64,000 bases of DNA from contig KV919051.1 of the NCBI GenBank assembly GCA_002049455.2, forward strand, positions 36,453-100,452, read 5' to 3'. This DNA is from Porphyra umbilicalis. Taxonomy: Eukaryota; Rhodophyta; Bangiophyceae; Bangiales; Bangiaceae. The translations under genes were made by a program, and so were the position numbers. Shown here in pieces: positions 22,728 through 35,223 of this stretch. The notes below the pieces were generated by a model. It did no database searches, was not told the DNA's origin, and worked only from the letters and a program-made list of their open reading frames with translations. Each line of letters starts with the position of its first letter. Within the stretch, counting starts at the first letter, position 1.

Positions 22728-25700
22728 GGGTCACGCGCGGGCCGCCGCAGGCCCAGCGGCGTGTTGCGTTTTTCGGGCAACACCCGGGCCCCTTTTCCTT
22801 TCCTCCTGCTTGGTGACTATTTTTTTTTGTCTTGCTTGCACTGTGTTTGCTTCTTATGTGGTGATAACTGTCTTTCTGTGTGGCATTTGGTCCGTCCATG
22901 GCAGTGGGCTGCGCCAGAGTACCCACGCGACGCCTCGGCTCGCCGTTCTTGGACGGCGTCCGCAGCCGCTCACGGCTGTCCCCGGTATGAGCCCCGCTTC
23001 CCAGTTCAGGCCCATTTACAGCGGACACGGTGTTTGATTGTTCCAGTCTCCTGGCGGACAGCCACCCAGCTGGCGACGCCTCGGACCCGCGCGCTGCAGG
23101 GGCCCGCGACCACCCGGGTGGTGGTACCCCAGGCCCACCCTCACCCGTGAGTGTGGCGACCGCGGCCGCGGCCGCGGCGGTCAGAGTCAGAGGCGTCCCC
23201 GGCCTGGCGGCGGACGCGGCCGGGGGGGGGGGCCCCACCGGGGCAGCCGCTGTGGCGGTTGCCGCCCCCGGCACGGGTCGGCGGCTGGTCGGGGTTTGCC
23301 GCCGCCCCCCCCGCGCGGGCACCGTGGTGGGGGCAAGCCCGGCGGGGGTGACGCGCGACCGCGTGGGTGGGGGTCGGCGCGGCGGGCGGCAGCGGGAGGC
23401 ACTGTCGCAGCGGCCTGGGGCCCGCCCACGTGCGCGGCGCTGGGGCTGCTTCTGGACCCTTGTCGCGCGCCTCGACGCTGCCTGCCGGCCGCGCCCGCAC
23501 GCGCCGCGGGGGGGCGACACCGCCCGCCACGCCGCCGCCCCCCGTGTCCACGCAGCGCGCCGGCGCGCCGCCCCGCGCGCCGCCCCCGCCGGCGCACGCC
23601 CCACCGCGGGGGCACCCCAAGGGGGCCGCGGGAGACGAAAAAAAAAATCGAGCCCGGGCGCTTGGGCGGCGCGCCACCCCCCCCCCCCCCAAAAGGGGTC
23701 GCCACTGGCACGCGCCCCCACCCCCCCAAAAAAACAACAACAAAAAACCAGCGTACGCCGGCCGCCGCCGGCACGCGGCGCTGCACCGCCACGGGCGTGC
23801 GCGGCAGTGCAGACCCCCCCCCCTACAGCTGGCACGGGAGCCACCACCGACGGCGCGCGCGCCCCCCCCCCCCCGGCGCCCCCCCTCTGCACGCAGGGTG
23901 CCCGACGATGGGGCACGCCGCACCCTTGCCGCCGCACCCGCCGGTGCCACGGCGACGGGCGACACACCGTTCCCCCCCCCCCCCCAAACGCGCCGTGCTC
24001 CCTCCCCCCACGCCCACCCCTCCCGGCGGACCGACACACGAGGGGCACCTGCCGCCGCCGACGCCCACCATTGGTGGTGCATCCGCGACGATGTCCTTTG
24101 ACACCGTCGCTGCGGCCGGCGGGTCCCGGCGCGGGGGGCAGCAAAGGCCACCCGCCAACAACGACGACGACAGCGGTGGGCCTGCACCGCGTCCGCCCTC
24201 GGCCCGGTCGTGGAGCACTCCCCCATCCCCGCACCCGCACGGCGCGCACCAGTAGCTTGTGCTGCTACCGCCACTCGCCGTCGAGGTGGCGGCGGCGACG
24301 CGGGCAGAAAAGGTAGTGACAGCGGCGGCGCTGGTGAGGCGGTCCTCGCTGGCGGCGGCGGACGCCGATGAAGGGCCACAAGCAGCGGCGTCGCCGCGCA
24401 CGCCTTCCCCTCCCCGACGTGCCGCCGCTCCGCCTCCCCCACGAGCCGCAGTGGCGTTGCCGTCACGGTCGCGGCACCGTTGGTCACAACGCTCCTACCT
24501 CGTGCAGCCACACTACCACCACATTAAATAGCAACAATCCACACAGGCCCTTGTGTCCATCCTGGGGCATTGAGGCTGTGTCTTGACGGCGCGTGCACGT
24601 GCACGTGATTGGGTCCGAATATGGAGCAACAATATCACCACATTAGCAACATTTTTACCGATTCTCCTCGGGACGACGCCGCAGGCTGTCCCTCCACTTT
24701 TCTCCCGCCACCCTTCTCTGCCCATCGTACGCTTCAGACATCGTTTGTGCGTTTTTTTTCTTTTCGAGGTCTGAAGAGGCGACGTGGGAGCGGCGGCCGC
24801 CGCCCCGGGGGCCGACCAGACCGGGGCGGCGTCAGCGCGTGCGCGTTGGCACGGCGTCACTCTTGGCGTGAGGGAGGAGCGGGGCGCTGCCCCTCCCTAA
24901 ACCTGTGGTGGGCGGCGAGAACGTACGATCTTTACCGCTGGTCTTTTGCAACGCTTGTGGTACGCATGTGTGCCGTATCCGTGCCAACAGTAGCTGCCGC
25001 ACATGACTGGCCAAGAGAAACATGGAACCGTCGGCTGACGCAGCTGAAGTCGACCGCGGAAGTTCCCAAAAAGCAGGAAATGAACCAGCGGCTTGGCAGC
25101 GGCGGGGGAGAGCGCGGTTGCCTGCTTGCAAAGAGGATAGACACGCAGACAACGTGTTGTCCGCTTTTTTTTCAGAGCAAAATTGGTGGCAGCAGCCATA
25201 CCAATCTCCCCCCTTTCTCAAACAAGCGACGTCTTCAATGTGTACGGGGGGGCGTACGAAGCTGCTCCGACAGTATGGGACTCCGCACGGGGAGTTCGTC
25301 CGGCCTCTCGTACAGGTGGTCGTTCTTCTGACTGTGGACGAGAGCTGTTTGCCGATGCGCGGGCCGCCTGCCAGAACCTGGAATGGATCCGGTCCGGAGC
25401 GCAATGAAATCTTGATGATGAACCACTGGGCGGCCTGACAAACGTGCAGCCCGGCGGCACAGACAAGGTTGGCCACGTCTGTTTTTGAACGCGGGGACAA
25501 GAGCTCCTCAGCGACCAGCCGTCGCCGTCTGCTACCAGTCCCTCAGCTCTTGGATCGCATCTGCAGCGCATGACTATCGAGGACGATCACTCCAGTTGTG
25601 TCCCAAAAGAAAGGTGCCACGTAGGCGTGTTCGGCATCGGGCTGGTTGTCCCCACGCGCTGGTCTGCTGGCACAAAAACTGTAGGAAGAAGACTGCCTTG

Positions 25701-26736
25701 TCAGTGCTGTCATGCCTGGCCAACGTGCGGTTCCAGGGGGCCCTCGCGGCAGCGCCGCAAAGGTCATGGAGCCGAGCGCGGCCAGTGGGAATCGGCCAAG
25801 CCGTTTTTCCAGAGCAGGCCACAGAATCTTGCCCGGGTGAACAAGCCTTTGTGGCCTACACGCGCCCGGGCGGTCGGCTGTCCGACAGCCGACCCATCAA
25901 CTGTCCGCGTCATGATTCACGTCCGCCCATCTGTTGGGCAGCCTGTCCCGTTGGCCCCCTGCAACGCGTGACGTTGGACCTGCCAACGGCGCGGGGGTGG
26001 CGCCCCCGCCTCGGGCTGCTTGGCGGGTCTCACGCGCCAATGCCGCGCGGTGCTGCGCGGTCGCCGCGCCACGCCTCACGCGGGCCGCGACCCGGGGTGA
26101 CCCGACCACTTTTGTTTTTGCGCGACGTGCGCACCGCGAGAAGGGGAATGAGGCGAGGCTGCTTGGTGTGGCTGCTGCGTGGTGACGACGGGGTCGCCGT
26201 CTGCCTTGCACCCCGCCGTGCTTTCTTTTTTCCACCAAGGGTGCGGTGTGCCTCTTTGCCCGTCCGACCCAGAGGTGGTACTGTGTTTTGCCATTATAGT
26301 AAGGCGCTGGCCGCCGTTGGCCGCGCGGACCTGACAGTGCGTTCGAGGTGCCCGACGGCTCCTGTCCAGAGCGGTCCTCGGTGGACCGCGCACCGCCGCT
26401 AACGAGGACGATCTGCCCTCAGCTGCTCGGCCGGGGCCAGCCCCCCCGCCCCACCTCGCGTCCGACCGAGTCCCGGCGCAAAACGTGTCCACCCGTCTGA
26501 CACACAAGTCGCGGCGCGAGCGGGGGCCGGTGACTATTTTCGCGCCGCCGCCACCGACGCGTGCGCCATTGGTCGGCGGTCGGTGGTGGTGCACACCCCG
26601 CTTGCCCTCCCCACTGACGGCCCCCGCCGGCGTGGCCGTCCCCGCCGTCGCGCCGACCCGCCACGACGGCACCCCCGTGCGATCCCGACCGGTCGGCGGG
26701 GCGGGCCGGGAGAAGGGCGCCGCGCGTCCCCCCGCT
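22728..26736. other. Long GC-rich low-complexity intergenic region
   Basis: 22.9-24.5 kb is C-rich on the plus strand, with many C tracts and an A-rich stretch near 23640 and 23730. Open frames exist on both strands but are Pro/Arg/Gly/Ala only. A short plus-strand segment near 24090-24255 (MSFDTVAAAGGS ... HGAHQ stop) is the only piece with a start, varied composition and a stop, and it is too short to call. 24.6-26.4 kb is less biased; on the minus strand around 25.85-25.1 kb there are short protein-like runs (FFWDTTGVIVLDSHALQ, then LVCAAGLHVCQAAQWFIIK) separated by a stop. They could be a transposase relic but match nothing I recognise. Confidence 0.4.
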
Positions 26737-29700
26737 ATGGGGATGTGTGCCAACCTAACCGTCCGCCTCGTCGGGCGGCTGCGCTTCAAGACGACGAGCT
26801 CGTGGCGGTCCAAGACGACGACCGACGATGCGCGCGTCGCGCGGTCGGCGTCGGCGCTCGCCATTCCGGGCCTGCGCTTGGTGACGTTGGGGGAGGATGG
26901 GCTGCTGCGGATAGAGGTACGCTGTGTGGGTCGGGTGGCGGGACCGCTCCGCCATTCATGTCGTGGTGGTAGTGCTTGGGCTTTTTGACTGCCGACGGTC
27001 GCCGCAGTCGCCCAAAGCTTGCCCGCTTCATGTCGTGTGTTCTAATATGTGCCCCCGCCTCTTGCTTGCTTTCTTGCGTCGCTTCCGACCTGCTCCGTCC
27101 TTGTTGACCGCCCCCCCCGTCCCCACAGATGGTTGACGGCGAGTTGCAGCTCGCCATCCGGGGCGGCTCGATCCAGGCGCCCGCGGGCGGCCGCCGCCGT
27201 CGGGTGACCGGACGGTCCGCCGCTCCCGCCGGCGACGGCGATGAGGCGGGCGGCGGCGGCGCCGTCCGTGAGGGGCCGGCCGGGGAACCCCTGTACGTGT
27301 ACCCGGGGGAGAAAGGCCGCCGCTCCGGCGCCGACGGGCGCGTGCAGCTCTACTTTGCCAATGCTACCGAGCGAACCGTGTGGCGGATTGCGCTCGAGCG
27401 GGCTGTCAAGGTACGTTTTTTTATCTGTTTGGGGGTCACTGCGGAGGTGGCCATGGATGTGAGGGTGTCCACCCGCTTGTTTCCGATGTCGTCGATAGTC
27501 GTGTCCATTTTCCGCTCGCACACGTGCTGACTTGACCTGTGACATCTCCTTCCTTTGCAGCTGCTGGCCCTTTGCACTGGCGGGTTTGCTCTCTCCGTAC
27601 TGTTTCCATTTCGTCTCCCCAGACACTTGATGAGATGTACTCGGTTGTGCGGTCCCGCTGTTTGGGAAAAGGCGCCTTCTCGTCTGTTGTCCTCGCCTTC
27701 AACGCCACCAGCGGTGCGGCCTGCGCTGTCAAGACTATGGACCTACAGGAGTTGTCTCCTAGAGAGCAGGCTTCCATTGTGGCCGAGCCAGCGCTCCTTT
27801 CGCGGCTATCCCACCCCAACGTCTTGCGCCTCGTCGACGTCTTTATCGACCCGGACGCGGGCACGTTGGCCGTCATCACAGGGTTGGCGGCTGGGGGCTC
27901 TCTCGAGGCGGCTGCCAAGCGCTCGGCGCAGGCGTCGGGGTCCCCCGCCCACTTCACCGAGGAGGCCGCGCGGATGATCATGGCCGACATCCTCGACGGC
28001 CTCGCCTACCTCCACAAAGAAGGGGTTGTCCACCGCGACATCAAGCCGTCCAACATTTTCCTCACTGGCGCGGTCCAGGTGGCGGCAGCGGGGGGTGGGG
28101 CTGGCGGGCCGCCCCGCCCCTTGCCCGCAACGCGCGCACCAAAGAACGTGGGATTTACACCCTCCCTCATGACCCTCACGGCGGACGAGGTGGCGGGCGG
28201 GGCGGGCGCCGCGGGCGCCGCCACGCCCGCCCGCCGGACCGTGAACGCAGTGATTGGGGATTTTGGGGTGGCGGCGCAAGCGTGGCCCCCAGACGCGATC
28301 ACGGACAGCGAGGGCGGCGCCGCCGACGACGGCGACGCCATGTCCGCCGGCGGCCGCTCCTCCCACTCGTCGTCGCGGGGGCGGCGGGGGCGCGACGAGC
28401 GGATCAATACGCCACCCCTGGGCTTGTTTCTGGGGGTCGACCGCAACGGGTCGTACGAGTCCAACGGCAGTCCGGGTGGCGGCTGGCCACGCCAGCTGCC
28501 GCTTGGTAGGCCCGCAGGGCAGGCGCCGAGGCGGCCGTCCATCCCCCCACGAGCGATTGGGAGCGTGGAGCTGCAGGGCGGTGGCTCCTCTGGCAGCGGC
28601 GGTGCGGGCTTCTCCCCCCCACCGGCGTTATTGTACGACCTCATTGGCACGCCGCCCTACATGGCGCCCGAGATGACCGCTCGCGACCCGGGGGGCGAGC
28701 GCATCGGCTACGGGCGCCCCATCGACGTGTGGGCGGCGGGCGCGACGCTCGCGTGGATGCTCGTGGGCGACGAAGGCGTCGCGTCCATGTCCTCTGTCGA
28801 CATGGCCGCCGCCCTGGCCGACGTTTCGCCGGCCACGGTGAGCCTCTTGCGGGGATTGGTGCAGCCGCGCCCCGGGCGCCGCCTCACCGCCGCCACCGCG
28901 CGCCTGCACCCCTTTTTTGACGCGGACGTGCGGACGGCCATGGCCGGCCACCGGCATCACGTGCCGCCCGTCACCCCTGAGGCGGCGGGCGCGCGCCGTC
29001 GCCCCCCGACGCTGGCGGCGGTGGCCGCCACCGCCATGGCCGCCCGCCGGTTGGCCGCCGCGGCCGCCGTGCCGTGGCGGGCGCCCGCGCCACGACGGAC
29101 GGGCGGGGGCGTCGACGGCCGCCGGCCGCGCCGCCCGCCGCTCGTCCGCGACTTGTCCCTCAACGACGCGCCGCCGGTGCGGTTGCCAAACCCGCAAGCG
29201 CCGCCGCGCGGCGGCAGCCCCGCCGCCAACGACCGGCCGCCGCCGCCGCTGTGCTGCGACTGCCGCGCGCGGCGCGACGGGCCGGCCGCCGGGGGGGGCT
29301 GCGGCGCGTCGGCGTCAGACGCGGGCCTGCCGGCAGGCTGTTCGCCCGTCACGTCGGGCATCCAAACGGAGCGGTCGCCGGCAGTGTTGCCCGCCGACCA
29401 GTGGCCGCCGCCGCAACGGGTGCAACCGCCGCCGCCGCCGCGGCCACCGGTGCAACCGCCGCCACCGCCACCCCCACCCGCCCCGCGGCGGCCCGTCCCC
29501 GACGACCTCTCTGCCATCTCCTCCGTGTCGGTGGCCGACGCGCCGGCTGCCGCCGGCACCGCCGACCGGCGCGGCGACGGCCGCCGTGGCCGCCCCGCGG
29601 GCGGCGGGGGGCTCGGCCAGGGCCTCTTTCGGGGGTGGCGCCACCTCGGCTCCCTCCTCCCGTCGCGGTCGTCCGCGCAGGGAGGAAGGGAGCGTGGCGG

Positions 29701-30495
29701 CAGCCACGGCGCTTCTGGGGCGGCGGCCAAGCGTGGCAGCCGCGCGGCGGGGGAGTTGCCCCCGGCGGTGCACCCCCGCGGCGAAGCCTCGACCGCCGCC
29801 CGCGACGCGCGGCCGTCGCTGGCGGCGCGGCAGACGGGGGCGGCGGCGGGCGGCGGCCACCGCCACTCAGTGGCGTCGGGGGGGGCTGGCGCGCGCCCGT
29901 CGCACGCCGGCCGGCCGGGCGGCGGGGGGCGGCGCCACGCCGGCGCCGCGGGCGCCGCCGCGTACCCCCCCCCCCCCCCCTCCGATCGCGGGGCCGTGGC
30001 GCCCGCGTCGGTCGGCGCCCGCCCCCCCCCCCCCCTCCCCCCTCCTTCCGCTTTGCGTCGCGCCTCGAGCCGTCGGCGTCGCCGCCGCCCTTTCTGGGGT
30101 CCCCCCCCGCTCCCCCCTCGGCGAGCGGCGGCTCCTCCTCCAACCACACCCGCGGGGGCATTGCGGCGGCGCACCCGCGGGGCGTCGACCCGATGGGTGG
30201 CTCGGTTGGGGTGCTGCCGGTACTCGCCGCCTTGGCCGTCAACGCCATTGGCCGCGTGCGCCGGCGAGCGGGCGGCCCGGCGAGTGCCGGCGGGGAGCAC
30301 GACGGGCGGGGCGCCCGCCGGCGGGGCGACAGCCACGTCGACGGCGGCGGCAGCTGGGACGGCCGGAGGGATGAGCCGCTGGAGCGGTGGGAGAATGCGT
30401 TTGTGGGGCAGCTTGCCGCCGGCGCGGAGGGGGCGTACGGGGGGGGGGCGTCCGCAGTCGTGCACCGAGGGGAGGAGCAGAGCCTTTTGTTGTAG
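26737..30495 (+). CDS. PH-domain serine/threonine protein kinase with long kinase inserts
   Basis: Exons 26737-26916, 27129-27410 and 27623-about 30495; donors gtacgc and gtacgt, acceptors ccccacag and ctccccag, both introns in phase 0. Residues 1-154 resemble a PH domain, ending in LYFANATERTVWRIALERAV. The kinase domain has LGKGAFSSV (168-176), the ATP lysine in CAVKTM (K191), HRDIKPSNIF (H291), DFG (D367) and GTPPYMAPE (from 496). HRD to DFG is 76 residues and DFG to GTPPY about 130, far longer than usual. Both inserts are Gly/Ser/Arg-rich and probably disordered, unless unrecognised introns lie there. A long Pro/Ala/Arg tail follows. The frame must change at the 14-C tract 30022-30035: after it the plausible frame (GSSSNHTRGGIAAAHPRGVD ... 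EQSLLL) ends at 30495, while the literal frame runs on meaninglessly to 31255. The start ATG (MGMCANLTVRLVG) is the best of several in an open 5' frame. Confidence 0.75.
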
Positions 30496-31217
30496 TGGGG
30501 TGGGAGGGGGGACGTGGTGTGGGTACACACCGCAGACAGCTCTGTTTTTTTCCGCCTCGGTGGTCGTCATCCCGTCGGCAGCGGCGCATCGTCGCGCGCA
30601 CCCAAACTTCGCTCGCCAGCCGCCGTATGGCGGTGGCGGTGGTGAGGAGGAGCGCTCAGAGGACAAGATGCCATCGCGGCTGGGTCGACGCACGAGGTCG
30701 AGGGGGGGGGGGGCGCCCAAAACGTGGGGCGGGGGCGCGGGGGGTATGCGCGAGAAAGCGGGGGGGGCAGCGCCCATGCCGGCGGTGGGCCGGGCAAGGG
30801 AAACTTGTCAAAGGAAGGCTGCCAAACGGCGCTGTGGCTGGACGCAGGGGCCCTCCGTCAACGCGCTCCCCCTCCTTCAACGTTCACACCACGACGCCAT
30901 GGACTCGGGGCGCTGCTGCCCGCTCCCATCCCCGTTGCGAGGTCGCGGCGACCAGATGAAATGGTTGACAGCAAACAGCTGCTGCGCCCTGGGTACCGAG
31001 AGAGCCGCGACACCTCGCTCAAACACCTCGTGTCCATCCGCGTCTCACGCGCACACGGCGCCCACCGTAGGCGCATCGCATCGGCGCGGTGAGTCGGTAC
31101 GGTCGCCGCCGCCGTCGTTGGCAGCCCGTCCGGTCGGCCGCGCAACGCCGCCCCGCCGTCCCCCATGGCTGCCAAGACGCTCTGCACAGAGAAGACGGGA
31201 CGCCAGCTCAGCGGCGG
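30496..31217. other. Intergenic, no gene seen
   Basis: GC-rich spacer between the PH kinase tail and the disrupted minus-strand gene. It contains a G tract near 30702-30712. No supported coding or RNA feature. Confidence 0.4.
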
Positions 31218-32240
31218 TCAGCCCCCCTCTGACACCTGCCGCCCACACACCTTGATCACCGGTGGGTGGCTGAGCGCAAAGACGCGCATCGCCTGGTCGC
31301 CTCCCTCGCCCCGCAGCGCCGTGTCCACCTCCGCCGCGCCAACCAGGTGGGCCACGGGAACAGGCACACCACCACCGGCATGCCGACCACGTACCCGGCG
31401 TCTACGCACGCGACCATCAGCCAGTCGCGCAGAGCGGCGCGGCAGCGAGTCAACCGGGCGGCCTGCTTGCACAGCCAGTGAACCGCCCATCGCGTCGGGT
31501 CGAGGGTGAATGGCATCAGCCGCATGCGCCCGGTCGCTGGTCCCTTCCGCGTCGCGCCCCAGCTCGCACACACACGCGTGTGTGCGGAGCGCCCGTCGCC
31601 CTTGAGGCACACCGGGGAGCCGTCGTGAGCCACAGGACACTGCCCACAGTGCAAGAGGCCGGTGGGGGGGGGTAGAGGGAGCCGCGTCGGCGCTTGTCCG
31701 CGGGGTACACCCCGTCCTGGAGACAGGTGGCTGCCCATGGCTGCAGGAAGAGGATGGCGGACAGGCAAAAGAGCGGCGCTTTGGTCTCTGCGTTGCCGAC
31801 GGTGCGGTTCCGTCACCAGTTGACCAGCGGCAGCCCAAACTTGGCCACGCGCACCGCCGCGGCAGCGCGCTCGACCATCGCGCTCGCGTCGGCCAAGCGC
31901 CGCCCAAACGCGAGCGTCACCGCGCGCGGCAGTGGCGGGGACCCCAGCCGGCGGTCCGCAAAGATGCGGTTCGGGGCACCCGGCGGTCGGGGCGCCGGCT
32001 GCCCCGTCGAGGGTCAGCGGTACAGCGCCACGGCGCACGCGGCGTCGGCCGTGATCCCGAGCTCGGGCGGCAGCGTCCCGCCGACCTCGACTGCGCGCCG
32101 GTGCATCCGCAAACTCAATCACCGGCGGCGTGGCGACGGGCGGCGGTCGGCGCAGGGCCGCAAGCCAACCGAGCAACACCCCCACACGTGGCCGCTCGTT
32201 TGGGTGTGCTGGGGGGAGAGCCGCCGCCGTGCCCCAGGGC
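31218..32240 (-). pseudogene. Disrupted unidentified gene with in-frame TGAs and frameshifts
   Basis: Reading the minus strand from 32240, protein-like sequence appears in successive frames. The first piece contains VGVLLGWLAALRRPPPVATP. A frame change near 32110 leads to RRAVEVGGTLPPELGITADA ... CAVALYR, then TGA (plus-strand tca 32014-32016). The same frame continues as NRIFADRRLGSPPLPRAVTL and ASAMVERAAAAVRVAKFGLP, then TGA again (31813-31815), and again continues in frame as TVGNAETKAPLFCLSAILFL. After the G/C tract at 31664-31672 the frame becomes uncertain; candidates contain DWLMVACVDAGYVVGMPVVV or VDTALRGEGGDQAMRVFAL, the latter with a stop at 31218. The two TGA codons are 201 nt apart. 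It is probably a decayed gene or several sequence errors; the family is not recognised. Confidence 0.35.
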
Positions 32241-32303
32241 CGCCGCCACAGGGGCGGCCAGAGGCGCCCCCGCCGCGCCCACCCCCGACCGCCCGGCGCG
32301 GCG

Positions 32304-33134
32304 TCACGGCGGGGCGCCCGGGGAGCTCGGCGGCGACTCGGGGGCGTCCGCCTCGGCGAGCGCCGCGTGCAACGCCGCGTGCCGCGCCGCCGCGTGCGCG
32401 GCGAGGGCGGTGCCGAGCGTGCCGAGCGCCGCCGCCGCGAGCAGGGGGTTGGGCGGCGGGCGGGGCGCCGGCGTCACGCCCGCGTAGCGCAGCGTCCAGT
32501 CCTGTGGTAGGGGGGCCACGCGAGCACGGTGGGAAGGGCAGAGGGCAGGGGTGGCCAACGGGACGCCACCGGCACAGTCCACACAAAGAAACGACGCAAA
32601 GAGCGGGAGCGCAGGGCGGTTAGTCTTGGTGGACCACCGCAATAGGAGATAGTGCCCGCCAGGCGGTTGCCCTTGGCACGTGCGGGTGTCTAGACCCCAC
32701 CCCCCCCGCAACCGATACCTCCCCACACCCCCCAGCACGTCCCGCTGGCGGCCGACGCGCCCCCCACACGTACCACCACAATCGTCAGGAGGATGCGCAC
32801 CCCCCCCCCCACCGCCCCCACGTCCTGCCCGAGGCGCTGCCCCCCGAGGTACCCCCCCACGAGCTCCACCAGGCCCGCCGCGCCCGCCGCGAGCGCCCAC
32901 CCGCCCACGCCCACGCCCGCCACGCCCGGCAGCCCCGACGCGGCGGCGAGCCCCCACCCCCCCACCCGCAGGGTGCCCCCCGCCACCGCGGCAGCCGCCG
33001 CGGCGGCCGCCACCACCGGCGACACGACCGTCGCCAGCTGTAGGCCATTGTAGGCGGCCAAGGCGGGGGGGCGCCGCCGCGGCCGCCGCCGCGGCCGCGG
33101 GCGGGCGGCGGCGGGGGCGCCCCCGCCGCTGCCC

Positions 33135-33169
<35 letters not shown>

Positions 33170-34592
33170 GCGGCGGCGGACACCCCCCCCGCCCCCGCCG
33201 CCGGCGCCCCCCCACGGGTGGCCGAGGAGCAGGGCGCCGACGCCCGCGGCGGCGGCGCCCTCGACGACCGCAGCGGCGGCGGCAACGGCGGCCGCCGGCG
33301 CCGACGTGGCGCCGCCGTCGGCGGCGGCGAGCGCCACCGCCGCCACCCCCGCCGTCGCCGCCGACAGGGCCGGCGGCGGGCCCGCCAGCGCCGCCGCGGC
33401 GGCCACGACCGCCGCCGCCGCCGCCGCCGCTGCCGTCGGTGGCGGCACGGCGCCGCCGCGGCCGTCGCCGTCGGTGGCCCCCGTGGTGGGGCGGGGCGCC
33501 CAGGCGCCGCGGCGGGACCGCCAGCGGCCGCCGCGGCCGCCGCGCGGCCGCCACGCGGCGCGCGTCAGCCCCACGCCCACGGCGGTGCCGACGACGCGCG
33601 TGGCGGCGGCGACGCTCACCCCCGCCGCGCCCACAACCGCCACGCGCGCGGCGGCGGTGACGCCCGCCGCCGCCGCTGCGGCGGCGACCGGCGGCAACTC
33701 CCCCGCCGCCGCCACCACCGGCCGCCAGACGGCCGACCAGGCGCGGCGGCGGCGGGCACCACCGCCGCCGCCGTCGCCGCCGCCGCCTCCCCCCCGCCAG
33801 TTGTCGTCCGCCCCCCCACCCCCCTCCCCGTCCCCGTCCGCGTCGGCGTTGGGGGTGACCCCCCCCCCCCCCACCCCTCCCCCGCCCTCAGCGCCCGCGG
33901 CGGGGGCGGCGCGACGACGCCCGCCACGCGCCAGCCCCCCAGCACCCCCCCGACGAGCGCCGCCGCGACGGCCGTGACGGCGGCGGCCGACGGGAGGAGG
34001 AGGCCGACGAGCGGCGGGTGGGGCGGCAGCGCGGGGCCGAGCGCCCACGCGGTGAGCGTCGGCGCCGCGGCGGCTGCCGCGAGGGTAACCCCGAGGACGG
34101 CGGCGAGGGGCGGCTCCGCGGCCGCGGCGGCGAGCGTGGCCACCACCGAGGCGGCGAGCGTAGGGGGGGGAGAGGCATGGTGGGAAGGGGGGGGGGAGGG
34201 GGGGGGAGGAGGGGGGGCAGGAAAGCCTAGACAAGGCCGCGGAGGTAGACCAACGCGGGTGGAGGGAGGTAGCGAGAGGCGGCAGGGCCGAGGAGCAACC
34301 GGTGGCGGCGGCGGGGGGGAAGGGCTTGCGCGGCGGAGACGTGGTCCGGGCTACTGGCCAAGAAGGAACCAGAGGGGGCCGCGTGCCGCCGCGGGGGTGC
34401 CAACGTCGGCCTCGGCCGCGTTGACGACCAGTGCCGTGGCGTCGGGGCGAGCAGCGGCGCGGCGGGGCCGCCACGACACCGCGGTTGCGTGGCGGATGCC
34501 GTCGCAGTTGCCGTCGTGGCTTGGGCAGAGGTGGGTGTACAGTCGGGGTGCTCAGGCCAAAGACCAAAGTAGCCTTGCGAAAACTCGGCCAT
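32304..34592 (-). CDS. Putative Ala/Gly-rich multi-pass membrane protein
   Basis: A tentative gene. An open minus-strand region carries many Ala/Val/Gly/Leu helices of membrane-spanning length, for example VVATLAAAAAEPPLAAVLGV and LVGLLLPSAAAVTAVAAALV (34150-33960), RPVVAAAGELPPVAAAAAAA (near 33730), LAAYNGLQLATVVSPVVAAA (33060) and GVRILLTIVV (32800). A gtacgt donor at about 32775 and a ctaccacag acceptor at about 32503 would join the last helix to DWTLRYAGVTPAPRPPPN and a tail ending at a stop at 32304. A frame change is needed around the C tract at 33858-33871. A possible 5' exon starts at 34592 (MAEFSQGYFGLWPEHPDCTP). GC codon bias alone produces Ala-rich frames, so the calls are weak; the final exon and the 33.1-32.8 kb helices are the best part. 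Family unknown. Confidence 0.3.
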
Positions 34593-34789
34593 CAACCGTG
34601 CCGCTCGAGACACGAGTGGATGTGCGCCTCTTTTCGGCGTGTTGCCGCCGCGTCCCAATCCCGCGCCGTCCACGTCGGCGCCGCACCGCCCACCGCGCGG
34701 CGCGTCGCGGCGTAGCCTCGTTGACGCCCACGTGCTTCACCCGCTCCCTCTCGTCGTCCGCAACCTCGTGCGCCTCTTTCTTTCTTGCC

Positions 34790-35182
34790 ATGGCTAGCAG
34801 GAGGGCGTTGACCGCTGCGGCGGCTCTAGCCGGCCGTCTGCCCCCCCCACCGCGTGGTGGCGTCGGCCTCCCGCGCCGCCCCCGGAGTGTTCCCCCCTCT
34901 GCCGCTGGCACGACCCCCACCCTCGCCCCTTCCCACCGCTCGCCACCCTCCCTGGGCGGCGGCACCCGTGGCGCCGCGACGGACGCGTCGGCGGCGGGCG
35001 CCCCCCCCCCCCCCCCCTGGCCACCCCCGACACCTGGTCCGAGTCGGCCTTTACGGACGCCGCCACCGCCACGCTGACGGACATTGCCGACGCGCTCTCC
35101 GACGTCGGCCTCGAGGCGCGCCCCGGGTGGGACGTGGAGCTCTCCGCGGGCGTCCTCCGCATCGAGGTGGGGGAGCTCCCCG

Positions 35183-35223
<41 letters not shown>

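Noticed and set aside
22705-24511. Open frames of 400-500 codons on both strands in the 22.7-24.5 kb region
   Set aside because: They are only Pro/Arg/Gly/Ala, overlap each other on both strands and contain long homopolymers; this is expected when stop codons are rare in GC-rich DNA.
25100-25850. Possible transposase relic on the minus strand (FFWDTTGVIVLDSHALQ)
   Set aside because: Only short runs look protein-like, a stop interrupts them, and no DDE or other signature can be traced.
27561-27622. Alternative acceptor at 27560 giving a 12-codon mini-exon in the PH kinase
   Set aside because: It would need a 26-bp intron before the conserved TLDEMYSVV segment, too short to be credible; the acceptor at 27622 fits the phase directly.
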